This document shows, piece after piece, positions 11,282 through 23,929 of a stretch of DNA of 37,117 nucleotides (positions are counted from its first letter, which is position 1; each line of letters starts with the position of its first letter). The notes beneath the pieces were generated by a model that was not told where the DNA came from, did not search any database, and saw nothing but the letters and a program-made list of their open reading frames with translations. A program made the translations under genes and the position numbers. This DNA comes from Gnetum montanum (lineage: Eukaryota > Streptophyta > Gnetopsida > Gnetales > Gnetaceae): NCBI GenBank assembly GCA_015680685.1, contig MNCI01007639.1:468323-505439 (forward strand). Reading direction: 5' to 3'.

Positions 11282-11869
11282 TGTAGCGACCAAAAACGTT
11301 GATGCCTAGAACACCAAGAGGTCATTGGGCATCTAGCCTAACCCTGGATCCGTGTGAGGGTCGTGATGGATGTAACCAGATGTAGGGTGCCTTAAACGGT
11401 CTGGTTGATCAGACAAGGACTTAACCAGTGTACAATAACCTTTCACAAACATTGGTTTTAAAGATGTTATATGAGTGGCAAATGCAAATTGACTGAGAAT
11501 AATGCAAAACATGAAAATAAAAAAACAAAATGAAGTAAGTTTGGGTGAGAAAATGCACCGTCCCAAGATCAGGGGATCTGATCTTTGCTTGAATGAAGGA
11601 GGTGTACAATAGATGGCAGTAGGGAAAAGCACAGCTTGCAATGAAGAAGTATGGTCACAACTCCTTAAACTACCATTAACAGCTTGCTAACAAGGTCCTT
11701 CTGCTTGCCACTCTGCTCCCTAAGACTAATTGCCAAGAATCCAAAATGCTAGAATGCCAAACACGCTCAAAAGTAAACTTCGCTAAAAATGCCAGAAGCC
11801 AACCATAGGAAAGATGAACCAAAAATCCAACCATCCAAAAGCCAATCCTTTGAACATTGTTTACCAAGG

Positions 11870-11877
11870 TATTTATA
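11870..11877 (-). promoter_or_regulatory. TATA box of LTR1
   Basis: The minus strand reads GCCCTATAAATACC. The element transcript would start about 30 bp to the left, near 11840, and run through U5 and the leader into gag. Confidence 0.65.
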
Positions 11878-12244
11878 GGGCTAGGATCAGGAGAGAAATA
11901 TGGTTTGGATGCCACATGTCCTAGGCCCCACAAAGTGCAAAAGAGACTATGTCATGCTACTATGTAATGATGGATGTGAAACCTGCTACTCCGTGACCAT
12001 ACCATTCATGTTGCATGTGCTACAGTCCAGTGAGCTGCCATGTTTATTACAACGAAAACTACCAACAGTGGAGCCTATGCTCCAGGATTATGTCTTCCCT
12101 ACTCTTGTGAGCAAGCTTAAGCATAGGGAAAAATTTGAGGATAGTTAGGGGGTCCAAAACAAGGCCAAGTTGCTGATTTCACCTGTTGGAGAGGTGCTAG
12201 GACAAGAGTAACTATTGCTAACAAGTTTTGTAGCTAACTGAAGA

Positions 12245-14215
12245 TGTCTTAAGGTTTCTATGTGAGTGTTACACTATTTACACTGTCCAACATATTTGGC
12301 ATAGCATAAACACCTACATGCTACGTTGTGCTACACTATGTAGCGTAGCCACCGGTCTTAGGAGAAGTCTTTCCTAGAAGTCAAAAATACATATCTGCGG
12401 CCTATCTAGGCAAGCAACTTTAACCCTGTCTTTCATACTGAAAGGTCTTAGGACCTACTGAGTTCATCCTTGGGACACATTGGTGTTTTGCATCCTCACT
12501 GTGTTGTGCTATGCTATGTAGCATAGCACAGCATAGCAGCCAATATGACATGCATCCTCACCTAATTTTGTAATGCTTTGTTAAGAAACTTTGCTTAGAG
12601 CCTGAGGGTAAAGCAAGACAATCAGTCTTGGAGGTTGAAGTGTGGCCAAGTGCAATCCTTTTGCTAGAACCACTCAGTAGAGAGCCTTCGTATGTTCTGT
12701 CCTCGCTATGCTATGCTATGCTGCGTAGCATAGCATAGCATAGCACCTAGCTTGGCTTGGATTCTGACTTAATCTTGCAAATGCTTTGTCATGGAATGTC
12801 AATTATGTCCTGGTGTGTCAATAGAGCAAACCTTTTCGTTAGAGTATCATTAGAGTGTATCCCTACCACGTTGCGTAGCATAACATAGCGTAGCACTTGA
12901 GTGTCTTAAGGTTTCTATGTGAGTGTTACACTGTTTACACTATCCAACATATTTGGTGTAGCATAGACACCTACATGCTACGTTGTGCTACACTACATAG
13001 CATAGCCATCGGTCTTAGGAGAAGTCTTTCCTAGAAGTCAAAAATACATATCTGTGGCCTAGCTAGGCAAGCAAATTTAACCCTTTCTTTCATGCTGAAA
13101 GGTCTTAGGACCTACTGAGTTCATCCTTGGGACACTTTGGTGTTTTGCATTCTCACTATGCTGTGCTACGCTATGTAGCATAGCACAGCGTAGCAGCCAA
13201 TATGACATGCATCCTCGCCTAATTTTGCAATGCTTTGTTAAGAAACTTTGCTTGGAGCCTGAGGGTAAAGCAGGACAATCAGTCTTGGAGGTTGAAGTGT
13301 GGCCAAGTGCAATCCTTTTGCTAGAACCACTCAGTAGAGAGCCTTCGTATGTTCTATCCTCACTATGCTATGTTATGCTGTGTAGCATAACATAGCATAG
13401 CACCTAGCTTGGCTTGGATTCTGACTTAATCTTGCAAATGTTTTGTCATGGAATGTCAATTATGTCCTGGCGTGTCAGTAGAGCAAACCTTTTCGTTAGA
13501 GTATCGTTATAGTGTATCCCTACCATGCTGCGTAGCATAGCATAGCGTAGCACTTGAGTGTCTTAAGGTTTCTATGTGAGTGTTACGCTGTTTACACTGT
13601 CCAACATATTTGGCATAGCATAAACACCTACATGCTACGTTGTGCTACACTACGTAGCGTAGCCACCGGTCTTAGGAGAAGTCTTGTCTAGAAGTCAAAA
13701 ACACATATCTGCGGCCTAGCTAGGCAAGCAACTTTAACCCTATCTTTCATGCTGAAAGGTCTTAGGACCTACTGAGTTCATCCTTGGGACACTTTGGTGT
13801 TTTGCATCCTCACTGTGCTATGCTACACTATGTAGCATAGCATAGCATAGCAGCCAATATGACATGCATCCTCGCCTAATTTTGTAATGCTTTGTTAAGA
13901 AACTTTGCTTGGAGCCTGAGGGTAAAGCAGGACAATCAGTCTTGGAGGTTGAAGTGTGGCCAAGTGCAATCCTTTTGCTAGAACCACTCAGTAGAGAGCC
14001 TTCGTATGTTCTATCCTCGCTATGCTATGCTATGCTGTGTAGCATAGCACAGCATAGCACCTATCTTGGCTTGGATTCTGACTTAATCTTGCAAATGTTT
14101 TTTCATGGAATGTCAATTATGTCCTGGCATGTCAGTAGAGCAAACCTTTTCATCAAAGTATTGTTAGAGTGTATCCCTACCACCCTGCGTAGCGTAGCAT
14201 AGCGTAGCACTTGAG
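12245..14215. repeat. Three 657-bp tandem repeats in the U3 of LTR1
   Basis: Units begin TGTCTTAAGG at 12245, 12902 and 13559 and are very alike, differing mostly by C/T or G/A changes. Each unit holds four palindromes built from GCTATG/CATAGC, for example GCTATGCTATGTAGCATAGC, giving about twelve potential hairpins or cruciforms. Short ORFs such as 13207-13395 and 13909-14202 are the same repeat read twice and are not supported as genes. Confidence 0.95.
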
Positions 14216-14339
14216 TGAAGAGGACTTCTGACAAAATTTGCCACATTTTTTCTATGTCACATTGCTCATACATCAAGAATGAAGTGGGGTAGATGTCTTG
14301 GAGGGCTAAGTTGTTGTCAATCTGCATTTTTTGGGTGCA

Positions 14340-14354
14340 ATTACTCTCCCCAAG
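14340..14354 (-). other. Polypurine tract next to LTR1 (unit 2)
   Basis: The minus strand reads CTTGGGGAGAGTAAT directly before the LTR start TGCACC. This is the arrangement seen before LTR4 (AAAGAGGGGCCAT before TGAAAC). It marks the 3' end of unit 2 and supports the right border of LTR1. Confidence 0.6.
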
Positions 14355-14735
14355 GCCTACTACGCTGTGCTGCGAAGCATAGCGTAGTAGGTTCCTACAG
14401 TTAGAAAACTTGCCGAACTATTTTGTTCATCCTAAACACTTTTGGTAGCTCCTAGCATAGTCCCTAGGTAGATCATCAACTAGTCCAAGTGTCAAGCTAG
14501 GCAAGCTAGAGGGTGTAGCAAGCCTGGTAGCCTAAGCGATAGAAAATTTGCTGAACTGTACTATCTATCCCTAGTGCCTCTTTCATGCAAACTAGCCTTG
14601 TGACTAGATGCCACATTGATTGTGCCACAGAAGGCATTATCTGCATGGTGCAATCTGAGACCATGCTTGTAGGGACCTTTGCCCAAATTCTAGGACTGTT
14701 GAATCATGAGAATCCTAAAATTTATGGTGTTTCAG
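14355..14735 (+). other. Short region before the unit 2 antisense gene
   Basis: It contains one palindrome, CTACTACGCTGTGC with GCATAGCGTAGTAG, and text similar to the start of the antisense gene, ending in an acceptor-like TGTTTCAG at 14735. Compared with units 1 and 3, the promoter, exon 1 and most of intron 1 are missing or shortened. No array A is present. I see no gene. Confidence 0.5.
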
Positions 14736-17700
14736 ATAGTGGTTGAGCTCATGGATAGTCTATGTTGCATGAGTGAACCCATCCCCAGCATGTCTATGTC
14801 AAACATGCAAGTGGATTGTCAGGCAGTGTGGGTTCAACCAAAAGCCTAGGAGTTCTTGGAATCCCTATTATAGAAGTTTAGTATGATCATGTGGTCAAAC
14901 TTGGCTATTAAGGCTACTAGTGCTATCACTGAGATGTTGCTACCCAAGGCTAACTGGAATATTCTAGAGTTCATATCAGATGAGTTCGTTACTAACGTTG
15001 ATGGGGAAAAAGGCTAGTATGATACATGATAGGGCTTTCTTGCTACAACAAGAGAAAAAACCTTTTTGTTGTGTAATAGTTGCATACTTTGTTCTAGAAC
15101 CCACTTGGAACCATCTACTGTGTCGAAGCATAAGTGCTTCTATGACTCTTGTAGTGTTTTATGCTAATTTCTCATGTTAAATTGTTGATGGTTCTATGGT
15201 TGACGCTAGGTTCAAAGTTGACAAAGATGGCTTGCATGATGATTCAGATGCTTTGGCTTTAACTTACACTACCTTAGAGGTATTCCCATCTAGCACAAAC
15301 ATTCGGACAGCATTGATTGAGCAATTAGCGCACGATATGAAGATCTACATCTCCCATCACATAAAGGTGTATGAGTAATGTAGGATTGATAGCTGGTTAG
15401 ATGATGAGGTGGCTACCAGTGAGATTAACACTAACGAGGTATCTATGGCACCAACCCCATCTTGTTCTCCAGTCATACCATGCACGTATCTATGTTTTCC
15501 ACTCACATGCTTGTGTATATGCACTTTAGTTTATCTTATTTTGCATGATGAAGTGCTAACATTATTTTGCTTTATGTTGCAATGGCAGTTGCCTCAACCA
15601 AGGTGACAGTGATCACCATGGGTCATACAGAGGCCACCCTCATCATGAAATGTGGAGATGTAGAGGGTGTGTAACACTAGCTATGCCATAGGGAACTAGA
15701 TCCATTGATAGCTTGGCTCATGCATGCTAGGTTAATGGACCTATTCTTGGCCCTTATCCTAATTATCCCAATGGCTAAAATGATCACCATCATTAACTCC
15801 TTTAGCAGTGATGTTAGATAGTTTGTCACTTAAGTGCACATCATGATGGTAATGTTGGACCTCAGCGAGGCCTTCTTCGCTGATCTCTTTGGCATCCCTA
15901 CTAATGACATGAAGATTGTCAATAAGACCAGTAGAGAGGTGGACTATAGAGAGGAGATCAAGGACTAGTAGGAGGGCACTTAATCTCACAAAGACATATC
16001 AAACAAAGATGTGCAAGTGCCTGAGGTGTAGGAGCTCTACCCTCTATTTTATGCTCATGTCTTTCCAGAGCTACTTTCCCAAGGCAAGATCCTAATGGTG
16101 GAATACACACAGGTGATGAAAGAGGTGTTGCTAGATGGTATGAGGTTTAATTGGGCTAGGTACCTAGCCACTGATCTACATGTAGATATTTTTAGGCTCT
16201 AGTTCAACCTCTAGGCAAGGTCCCACATGCACTTCACATACTTCACAGGATACCTACAAAAGTTTGTAGAGCTTTTGGTCATGTGGGATGATGGATGATG
16301 GGTGGTGCAGGACCTTGAGTAGCTATCCAGGCCATGGGTCAAACACATGTTCTTGATCACATGTGTGCAGAATCCTTCAAAGGGGATAGATAAGTCATTA
16401 TCAGTAATGACCAAGGTCCCCATGGAGCACTCACATTATTCATGTGACAATGTGGGTGAGGGTCCTCTAGTTGGCATCAAGGATGTGTGCAAGGTGAATT
16501 GATACATCATGGATATGGTGGGTCCATCTAAGGCCAAGATTAAGAGGCTGCATCCTTACGAGAAAGCTACCCCTACAGTCACAAAGCCAAGCAGCAAAAA
16601 GATTTAAATCAAGCTACAAGGTTTGAGTGAGGATGTTGTAGGTTAGTATGCAATGATGATAGATGCCTTAGTTGCATTTATGTATATATTTTTTATGTTG
16701 TTGTTTTTTTTATTTTTTCTATAATGTTAATTAATTAACAATTCTAAGCTTTATGCATATATTTGTTAGTTATAGATAAAGGAGGGCTATGAGAGTAGTA
16801 GCCAAAGCAACAATAAAGGAAGTGTTCCTTTAGGCTGATGGGGAGGTAGCTCATGGAGATGAGCTCCACAAATTGGCAAAGAACCTCTAGCAATTGGAAG
16901 AAAATGGGCTACTCCACCTTGATGAGGGTGATTTTGACACTTGTTTGATGCTACACGACTAGGTGAGCCCCCTACACTCACACCTAAGAGCTTACTAGGT
17001 AACCTACTTTTATTTTGATTTGTCTTCCCTTATTTACTCTAGTATCTTGACCTATGTCAATCCATGTGCTAATTGCACCATTGTATTACAGCATCAGATA
17101 TTCCCACTAGTATCTATCTACTGCATGGAGCCATGGGTAGAGATGTCAAATAAACTTACTTTCATTGAAGGCATTGTCGAGGACATGGTGGACCACTTGT
17201 GACAAGTAGACCTAGAGCTAGGTATGTGTTCAATGCTATTCCACTTTATGCTATCCTGCTTATTGGTCAAGTGCTTAGTTTTTGACTCAAATTAACTAGT
17301 TGTTATATGCCTATAGGACCTAACCTATAATGGGATCCAAGAAAGGTGGCAAAGCTAGATGCTCTACCTAACCTTCTTCCTAAGGTTGATTAGGTGCCTC
17401 ATCATATGTATGATACATCTAATAGATGCACACTTTCTTGTGCCAAGTTGTTATGGATCTATAGGCATTCGAATGAGCACCTATGGAAATGCATCCATGA
17501 ATTGTAGGAGAAAGTGGCTAGCTAGGATGAGAAGATCAAGGATCTTCAATCCAAGTATGACTTCATAACAGCTAGATCATGGGGATATGGCACCTAGTGC
17601 ACCTCTAAGATTGAGTATGCTAGGTATTGGATGACTCTCCAAGGTAAGAATGAGGCCATGTGGGAGCTAGTAGAGCAAAAACTCCAAATGGACTCTCCCA

Positions 17701-17879
17701 AGTTAATTTTTGCTACATTAGTATTTTTTTATGCTTTTTTCATTTTTGAGTTAGCTTGCTACATGTAATTCATGCTTACTAATAGAGTATATTTTCTTTT
17801 TTTTTTTTAGGAGGGGCTAGGTGATGCTAAAGACCCCAACAACCCAATAGATAAAGTGAAACCTCCACCCCTCACCTAG
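14736..17879 (+). pseudogene. Antisense multi-exon gene, unit 2 copy
   Basis: It aligns with the unit 1 gene exon by exon. Matching landmarks are DKDGLHDDSDALALTYTTLE (around 15220), FADLFGIP (around 15880), NWARYLA (around 16150), SRPWVKHMFL (around 16330), KSLSVMTK (around 16395), DKIKDLQ-like coiled coil (around 17530) and KNEAMWELVEQKLQMD (around 17650). Introns are recognisable at about 15485-15590, 16999-17091, 17224-17316 and 17702-17810 (acceptor after a T10-12 run), plus one near 16640-16770. Many TAG codons stand where copy 1 has CAG or TGG, and CpG is almost absent. It is clearly dead. Function is unknown; see the unit 1 entry. Confidence 0.6.
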
Positions 17880-18168
17880 TGCTATTAGAAAAGCATGATC
17901 AGATGTACCTCCCACAGAGATTTTTTTTAGATTTTTATTATGTGATGCTACTCATACTATGTTGTGGCTATGTGTTTCCATTCATGCCACATTTTTTTTT
18001 GTATTACTATTTACTAAGTGTAATGTGCAAGCTTTTATCGCTATATGATGATTTTATCACATTTGCTATAAGTATGCTTCTAATGTAGCCTATGCTAACA
18101 TGCCTACATGATGAATTAATGTGGAAAAGATGTGTTATGCTAGCCTAGAGTTACGTAACAATAGTGAT
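17880..18168. other. 3' flank of the unit 2 antisense gene
   Basis: T-rich sequence after the last recognisable exon, with no supported coding region. It precedes array B2 as 6456-6600 precedes array B1. Confidence 0.5.
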
Positions 18169-18483
18169 ACCAGGCCATTACAAGCCATAGTGATACTTGG
18201 CCATTGTGAGCCATAGCGAGTCTATTGTTAGTTTAAAGACTTGATGGGCCCCATGCTAGTTTGAGGCCATAGAGGGAGGGCTAGTGCTAGTTATTGGCAA
18301 TTTTGGGCAATGCATTATTTGTTAAAGGCCATAACAAGCCATTGGAACAGGGTTAAAGATGGTACAACTTGTCAGTTTTAGGCCATAGCAGGCTGAGGTG
18401 GTAGTTTAAGGTCATTCCAGGCTGCAGCAATAGTTTAAGGCAATTCCAGGCCGCAGCGATGGTTTAAGGCCATTCTAGGCCAC
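18169..18483. repeat. Palindromic mini-repeat array B2 (unit 2)
   Basis: About nine degenerate units with core GTTTAAGGCCATTCCAGGCC-like (GGCC...GGCC or GGCT arms), again between the convergent antisense gene and gag-protease. Confidence 0.85.
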
Positions 18484-18879
18484 ATATTGCTATCTCTCTT
18501 TTTAGTGTGATTTTTTATTTTGTGATTTTTATGTATTTTTTATGTTTTACATGAATTAAAGTAATAACTACAAAAGTGTAAACTAAGTAAACAAATGTGT
18601 AAAAAAAGCGAATGAATGCATAAAAAAAAAGCAAATAAATGCATAAACTAAGTGAACCAATGCATAATCTAAATAATCAAGCTAAATGCAAATATCATAC
18701 CACAATGCTAATCTAATGTGAAACATTTGCAACATAACTAGAAAGTAAAATACAGGGTATGTAGAAGTGAATAGTGGATAAGCACCTAGTGCATTTTGGA
18801 CTAAGAGGATACCTTAGTCATGTAGTTGCTTCCTAACTTGGTGTGGGTTAGGAGATGAATAGGGTCTAGATTACACTAT
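18484..18879. other. AT-rich spacer, no gene
   Basis: It contains tandem-like AATGCATAAACTAAGTGAAC words and A-runs. It is equivalent to 6868-7180 in unit 1. No gene is visible. Confidence 0.6.
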
Positions 18880-21800
18880 CTAGTAATCCTCTTGATCTTT
18901 TCTTGCTATGTAAAAGGGTAATTCTACCCAAAGGGCATCCTCTAGGAGGTCACTAGATTCTACCACTCTTTTAGTTGTATCTACTTCATGCATCTCATTC
19001 TTTTCCATGGACACATCATCAGGAAACTCAACCTCTAACCCTTGCTCCATGTCTACACTGTTGATGGCTAAGGGGGTAGGGTTATCACCATGGATGATGA
19101 ATTTACCACCTTTGTATGGGAGATGGATCTCTTCATGAATTGAAGAGGATATGGCTCGTAATTGGGCCAAGAAAGTTCTACTTAATATCAAGTTGAAGCT
19201 CAGCATCTCTTTTATGACAATGAACTCGGTAGTAATGGGGAATTGCTCCCCTAGTACAAAAGTTATAGTAATAGTACCCTTGACAATAATACATGATCCA
19301 TTGAAGGATTTCAAACATGCAATTTTTGTTGGCCTAATTTTATTTGTGAGGCCTAGCTTATCCATGACATTGTATGGTATTATGTTTGTTGCTACTCCAT
19401 CATCGATGTGCACTCTACAAATATTTCATTACCCAATGCATATAGTAATAAACATAGGAGCTATTATGACATTACCCCTCTCAGGATTAACCTTGATTAC
19501 TTCATCATGAAATGATAGGGACATGGAACTTGATTCTTGTGGTGCAAGGGGCAGCATCACTATGTAGATGGAGGTATCAACTACAAGGATGTCCTCTATA
19601 ATAGGGATGGAGATCAACATTTGCACGAATGCTTCATGGTGGGTAGATGAGGTCATGATCAGATCGTACAAGCTCAATGTTTTATTTTTCTATTTAAGCA
19701 CTTATTTGACTTGGACTAATGTGTCCACAAAGTCCTTTTCATTAGCCATGTTTTTGTTGGCTTTGACTTCTTCCATGTGGCTGAAAAGATAGATTTCTTG
19801 TGGAGGTGACTTAGGCTTTATTTTCTTAGCTTGATTAGGGGACTCAGTGCTTCCTTGTGATTTTCTCATTATGGCCTCTTCAATTATTTTGTCCATAGGA
19901 ACTACAAATATAGGAACTGGTTTTGGTGGACCTAGTGCTCTTTGGTCTTGATGTTGCCTAATCATTTTGTCTACAAGATGCTCATTGGGTCTCTTGTGTT
20001 GCCACCTTGGGGGCCTACAAATGTTGCTAACAAAGTTGTCCATTGGAAAGGAAGGGACCCATAAGTTGGCTACTGCTAGGCTTTAGATAGGTGAGGGGCT
20101 AGCATGCTATGGCATTCTCAAGATGAAGAATGATTGAATGGTTACTATTGATGCAACTTACAGGGGGACCCTAACTATGAAGGGCATTATGGATGCTTGA
20201 GATGATGCTCCAATAACAAAAGGGGGTAATCCATGGGATTTGAGGGAACCCTTGCACTACATGAGAGCACTTAGATCACAAATGGCTACTACACCAATTT
20301 TGGATCATCATCAATGCTAATAGCATTTATGACATAGCTAACATCACCTACATTTAGAGGATCATTGAACACCCTCATGGATTGGTTTTAAGGCCTAATT
20401 ATGTTTGCAATGTTGAGTACCAACTTGCCTCTATCAATCATCCTTTGTAGGTCATCTTACAAGGCTAGGCAAAAGTCCATGGTATGGCTAGGCAACTGGT
20501 GGTAATGGAAAAATTATTCCAACCTATAATGTTTTGGGACTAGAGGCTTATTTGGTGTTGCTAAAGTAGGATTTTTTAGTATCTTGCAATATCTATCATG
20601 TTTTTTGCAGGCATCCTTGGACATTTGTTTGTATTGAATGCATTAAAATTTTAGCAGTTGGTCCAGTAGCTCTAAAGGCTTTAGTGGAAATGGGGTATAC
20701 TTAGAGTGATCCTTGCACTCAAGTTAGGCCTTTGAACAACTTTTTTTGTGGCCATCAAGGATGTAGGCTAGTTGATTGCCTTAACACTAGAGTTAGTAGC
20801 TTTGTTGTTAGCGGGGGATTTGGGCTACTTAGCCTTTTTCCCTTGGTTAGTTGCTTTGGCTTTCTTAGCTACAGTTTCCACTATTGCATTCTACATTCCC
20901 TTATCTTTTTCTCTCCTTGCATGTTAGTTCTTGTATGCCACATAGGCTAGGTCCTTGCTAGCTTCTACCATGTCTTCTATGCTTTTAGTTTGAGCGAAGG
21001 CTTGGCTTAGGGATTGTAGGCCCAAGTAATATAGTTTTAACTTTATAAAGTCATTGACTATGTCCTTGAAAATGGTTTTAACTTTATAAATTCATTGACT
21101 ATGTCCTTGAAAATGGCTAGGATATGTGCTTCAACTATTATCTCTCATATTTCATTTAATGAAGCACTCTAGCATTGAATGAACTTCTACACGAGCTCTA
21201 GGTGGCCCTACTTGACTTGCATTAGGTAGTCTAAGGTTTTCTTTAGCTTCAAGTTGTATTTGAAGTGCATTAAAAATTGGATCAAGAGGTCCTCCAAAGA
21301 GGAGATAAAGCCTCTAGATAGTGCACAATACCAATCTAATGCTTTACCAATTAGTGACATGGCAAACACATGCATGATGGCATGTAGCCATGCTTGCAAT
21401 AGTAGGCACTCTAACCTAAAAATGACTAGATGTGCATTTCCATTTTTCTTACCATTGTATTTGGTAAATTAAGGTAATGAGACTTCAGGTGGAAGAGTTA
21501 GAGGCAGAACCACAAAACTTATAGGGTCATCTTAGTAGAAGTCCACCACTTTAATAATTTCGGAGGAGGTAGCTTTGAGTCACTTCACCTCTTATATCAA
21601 GCTTTGGATCATCTGAAATGCTTAGTTTAAGCTTTGAGATGCTCCAACTAGCTATGTTGACTATGTTATCTACTATTGGACTAGCTATGTGATCCATGGC
21701 CTGGTTACGGCTTGCAAAAACATGCAATGCACTTAATGTGTTGGTTGTGCTATAGGGATGGTGATTGGGAAAAGTAACGCACATGTGGGTTGGGCTAACA

Positions 21801-22563
21801 CCAAGGGCACCAACAAAATAGGTAAAACATAGGATGCCTAAGTCATTTGGGGCTTGGAGATAGGCCCTACGTGGACATAAAATTGAGTTGATATGGTTAC
21901 TATAGGCAAAGATGGCTGAATGGGTTGCGATGATGCCATGAAAAATAAGTATAGGGGAGCCACTATGTCATAATGTGTGTGTTATGTCTGATGCATTGCT
22001 ATTATTGATGTTGACCTAGGCCCAGTGGACTAAGAAGGTGATGCTAGTGCTATGACCATCTCAAAGAGAATTGATGAACTAGACTAAGGAGAAGCTAGAC
22101 TAGGGATCACTCATTGGAAGATGGTGTGGAAGAAGCCCTCGTGCTCAAAGCTAGCTTCGAACGCATCCTCTTTCTCCTATAGGGGCTCCTCATAGTCCAT
22201 TCCTATTGTGTGCTTACCTATTTAGATGAGTTGGGCTAATAGCTGAGGGTAGGGCTCTGTGAGTGGGATGATATTGAATGAGGAGGGGATATACTCCTAT
22301 TCGTCTCAATGGATTAGGTTGTAGTTTCATTTTTCCTCCATGTCAGAGTAGTCTATAGATGACCTTACTTAAATCTTCAGGCATATGAGGTTATACTGCT
22401 TGTTGCTTAGCATGGCGTATTCTAGGTCTTAACTACATAACCTAACGGATTTTCTTGGTTCTACCATTACAGGATTGCTAGGGTCATCAATTCTAGTCTC
22501 CTATTAGATGGGCAAGACATCAAGTGCATTTGAGATTGAAATCAAATCTTGATCTAGGTTCAT
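18880..22563 (-). pseudogene. Ty3/gypsy gag-protease, unit 2 copy
   Basis: It is collinear with the unit 1 copy. The N-terminal part near 22563-22140 shares YNLI, FNIIPLTEPY and an acidic C-terminal stretch with copy 1. Gag core pieces include MSLIGKALDWY (around 21340). The HYHQL...MDFCLAL segment (around 20500) matches the zinc-knuckle-like region, ALGPPKP (around 19930) the linker, and IDDGVATNIIP (around 19400) the protease active site. FNLILSRTFL and SIHEEIHLPYKGGK follow. The frame ends ALWVELPFYIARKDQEDY with TAG at 18880. The longest open piece is the protease (19413-18880, 177 aa). A 41-bp tandem duplication at 21034-21115 shifts the gag frame. There is no RT or integrase. Confidence 0.85.
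21034..21115. repeat. 41-bp tandem duplication inside gag of unit 2
   Basis: GTTTTAACTTTATAAAGTCA (21034) recurs at 21075 with one change, followed by the same ATTGACTATGTCCTTGAAAATG text. The period of 41 is not a multiple of three, so it breaks the gag frame. Unit 1 has a single copy. Confidence 0.9.
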
Positions 22564-23046
22564 AGGCATAGATCGAGTTGCAAGAGGGAACTATAAGGGT
22601 TTTTAGTTGCAAAACACTATGGACTATGCTAAAACTAGTCTGTCCTACCTAATATCACTAACTACCCTAACTACCCTCTCCATGTTGGAGAGTAGCCTAT
22701 GCTAACTACACTCTCCACACTAGAGAGCGGACTATGCTAGCTATGTTAGAGACAACTACATTTCAGCTAAAAATGATAGGATTTTACCAGGTAGTGGGAA
22801 TGAGTGTGATTTGGGTTGCTATGTGGGGTCTTGATGGGACCGACTATGGGGTCCAATATACACCAATAGGTTAGTAGACAATGCTTGTGCTAGCCTAGGA
22901 TCCAACTACTACTATACGTATAGCAGGTCCAAAGAGGTATTATGGTCTATGCTTGCCCAAAGCTAACAACTGTGATCTAAAGAGCATACAAGACAACCAC
23001 AATAGAGTCTGAAAAAGTGGTTGAACCCTCCTTCTAGGACAGAAAC
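22564..23046 (-). other. Leader and candidate primer-binding site, unit 2
   Basis: Untranslated region between gag and LTR2. The minus strand at 23046-23027 reads CTGTCCTAGAAGGAGG next to the LTR, matching the unit 1 PBS-like block. Nothing else is recognised. Confidence 0.5.
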
Positions 23047-23635
23047 TATAATGATAGAAAACATCAATGACTAGAACATCGAGGTCCATAGGTGCAGAAC
23101 CTAACCCTAAATCCATGTGAGGGCCTACTAGTGGTGGAGATAGGTCATCCAATATGGTCTAGCCAACTAAATAGGGACTTACTGGATGCAATAAGTGTGC
23201 AACATGGTTAGCTACAATGCTAATGCAAGATGATGCTAAGTGTGTAAGTAGTGTTTATGGTACTTGTAGTGTTTGTGGTGTTAGTGGGGTCAAGCATAGT
23301 TATAGGTGCTAGAGGAGGCAAATGTAGTAAAGAGTTTTAGCAAGCCAAATGGTGTCAATGTCTGGGGAGGGGGTTTAGAATGTACACAATGTATAGTATG
23401 CATAGATGGATAGTGTGGTCACAATCCCTAGGGTTTCTTGCCACAAAGACTAGTGTTTTATTGAGGAATTTGCATCTATCAAGTTGACTTCTATGGTGTA
23501 CTACTAGATGTAGTGTTCTGTTGATGGTCTTCCACTTTGCCCATTTTCCTACTACTTGTTAAACTTGCCAAACCAAAAAAATCATGTCTTCCCTTTTCCT
23601 TTCTTCCTCCTTCTCAAAAACATTGTGGGCACAGG

Positions 23636-23643
23636 TATTTATA
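23636..23643 (-). promoter_or_regulatory. TATA box of LTR2
   Basis: The minus strand reads CTATAAATACC, in the same context and at the same distance from the LTR end as in LTR1. Confidence 0.6.
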
Positions 23644-23929
23644 GATTTAGGGTTAGTGAGAAATGCAGTATGGCTTCCATGTGGCAACCAAGATAGCTAT
23701 GACTATGCTTAGTATAGTTATTATCCATGTGATGTACTAATGGAGCTAATGATATTGATGGTGTTGAGCTTTCACGTGCTTTGTTTGACTCTATGGGATT
23801 GTGAGACTATGACTACACTACCAACTGCATGTGTGTGTGTTGAGAGGACTATGAGGTACCTGAAAAATGACACTTAGAGACTACACTTTGTGGGACTACA
23901 CTCTCCATGCTCTTGTGTGGGGTCAAGCA

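Larger units (their letters stand above)
11282..14339 (-). mobile_element. LTR1, shared between units 1 and 2
   Basis: The left terminus TGTAGCGACCAAAAACG (minus-strand 3' end) matches the LTR4 terminus TGTAACGACGGAAAACG. The right end GGGTGCA is followed by a pyrimidine run that is a polypurine tract on the minus strand. Length is about 3.06 kb. R-U5 shares GGATCCGTGTGAGGG and GATCAGACAAGGACTTA with LTR4 and, in decayed form, with LTR2. TATA lies at 11870-11877, 588 bp from the left terminus; LTR2 has 589. U3 is enlarged by three 657-bp repeats. It has a PBS-like flank on one side and a PPT on the other, so it serves as 5' LTR of unit 1 and 3' LTR of unit 2. Confidence 0.75.

Noticed and set aside
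13207-14202. Two ORFs with identical LEPEGKAGQSVLEVEVWPSA
   Set aside because: Identical because they lie in two copies of the 657-bp tandem repeat; the third copy has the same text. They lie in a U3 region with no start or splice context.
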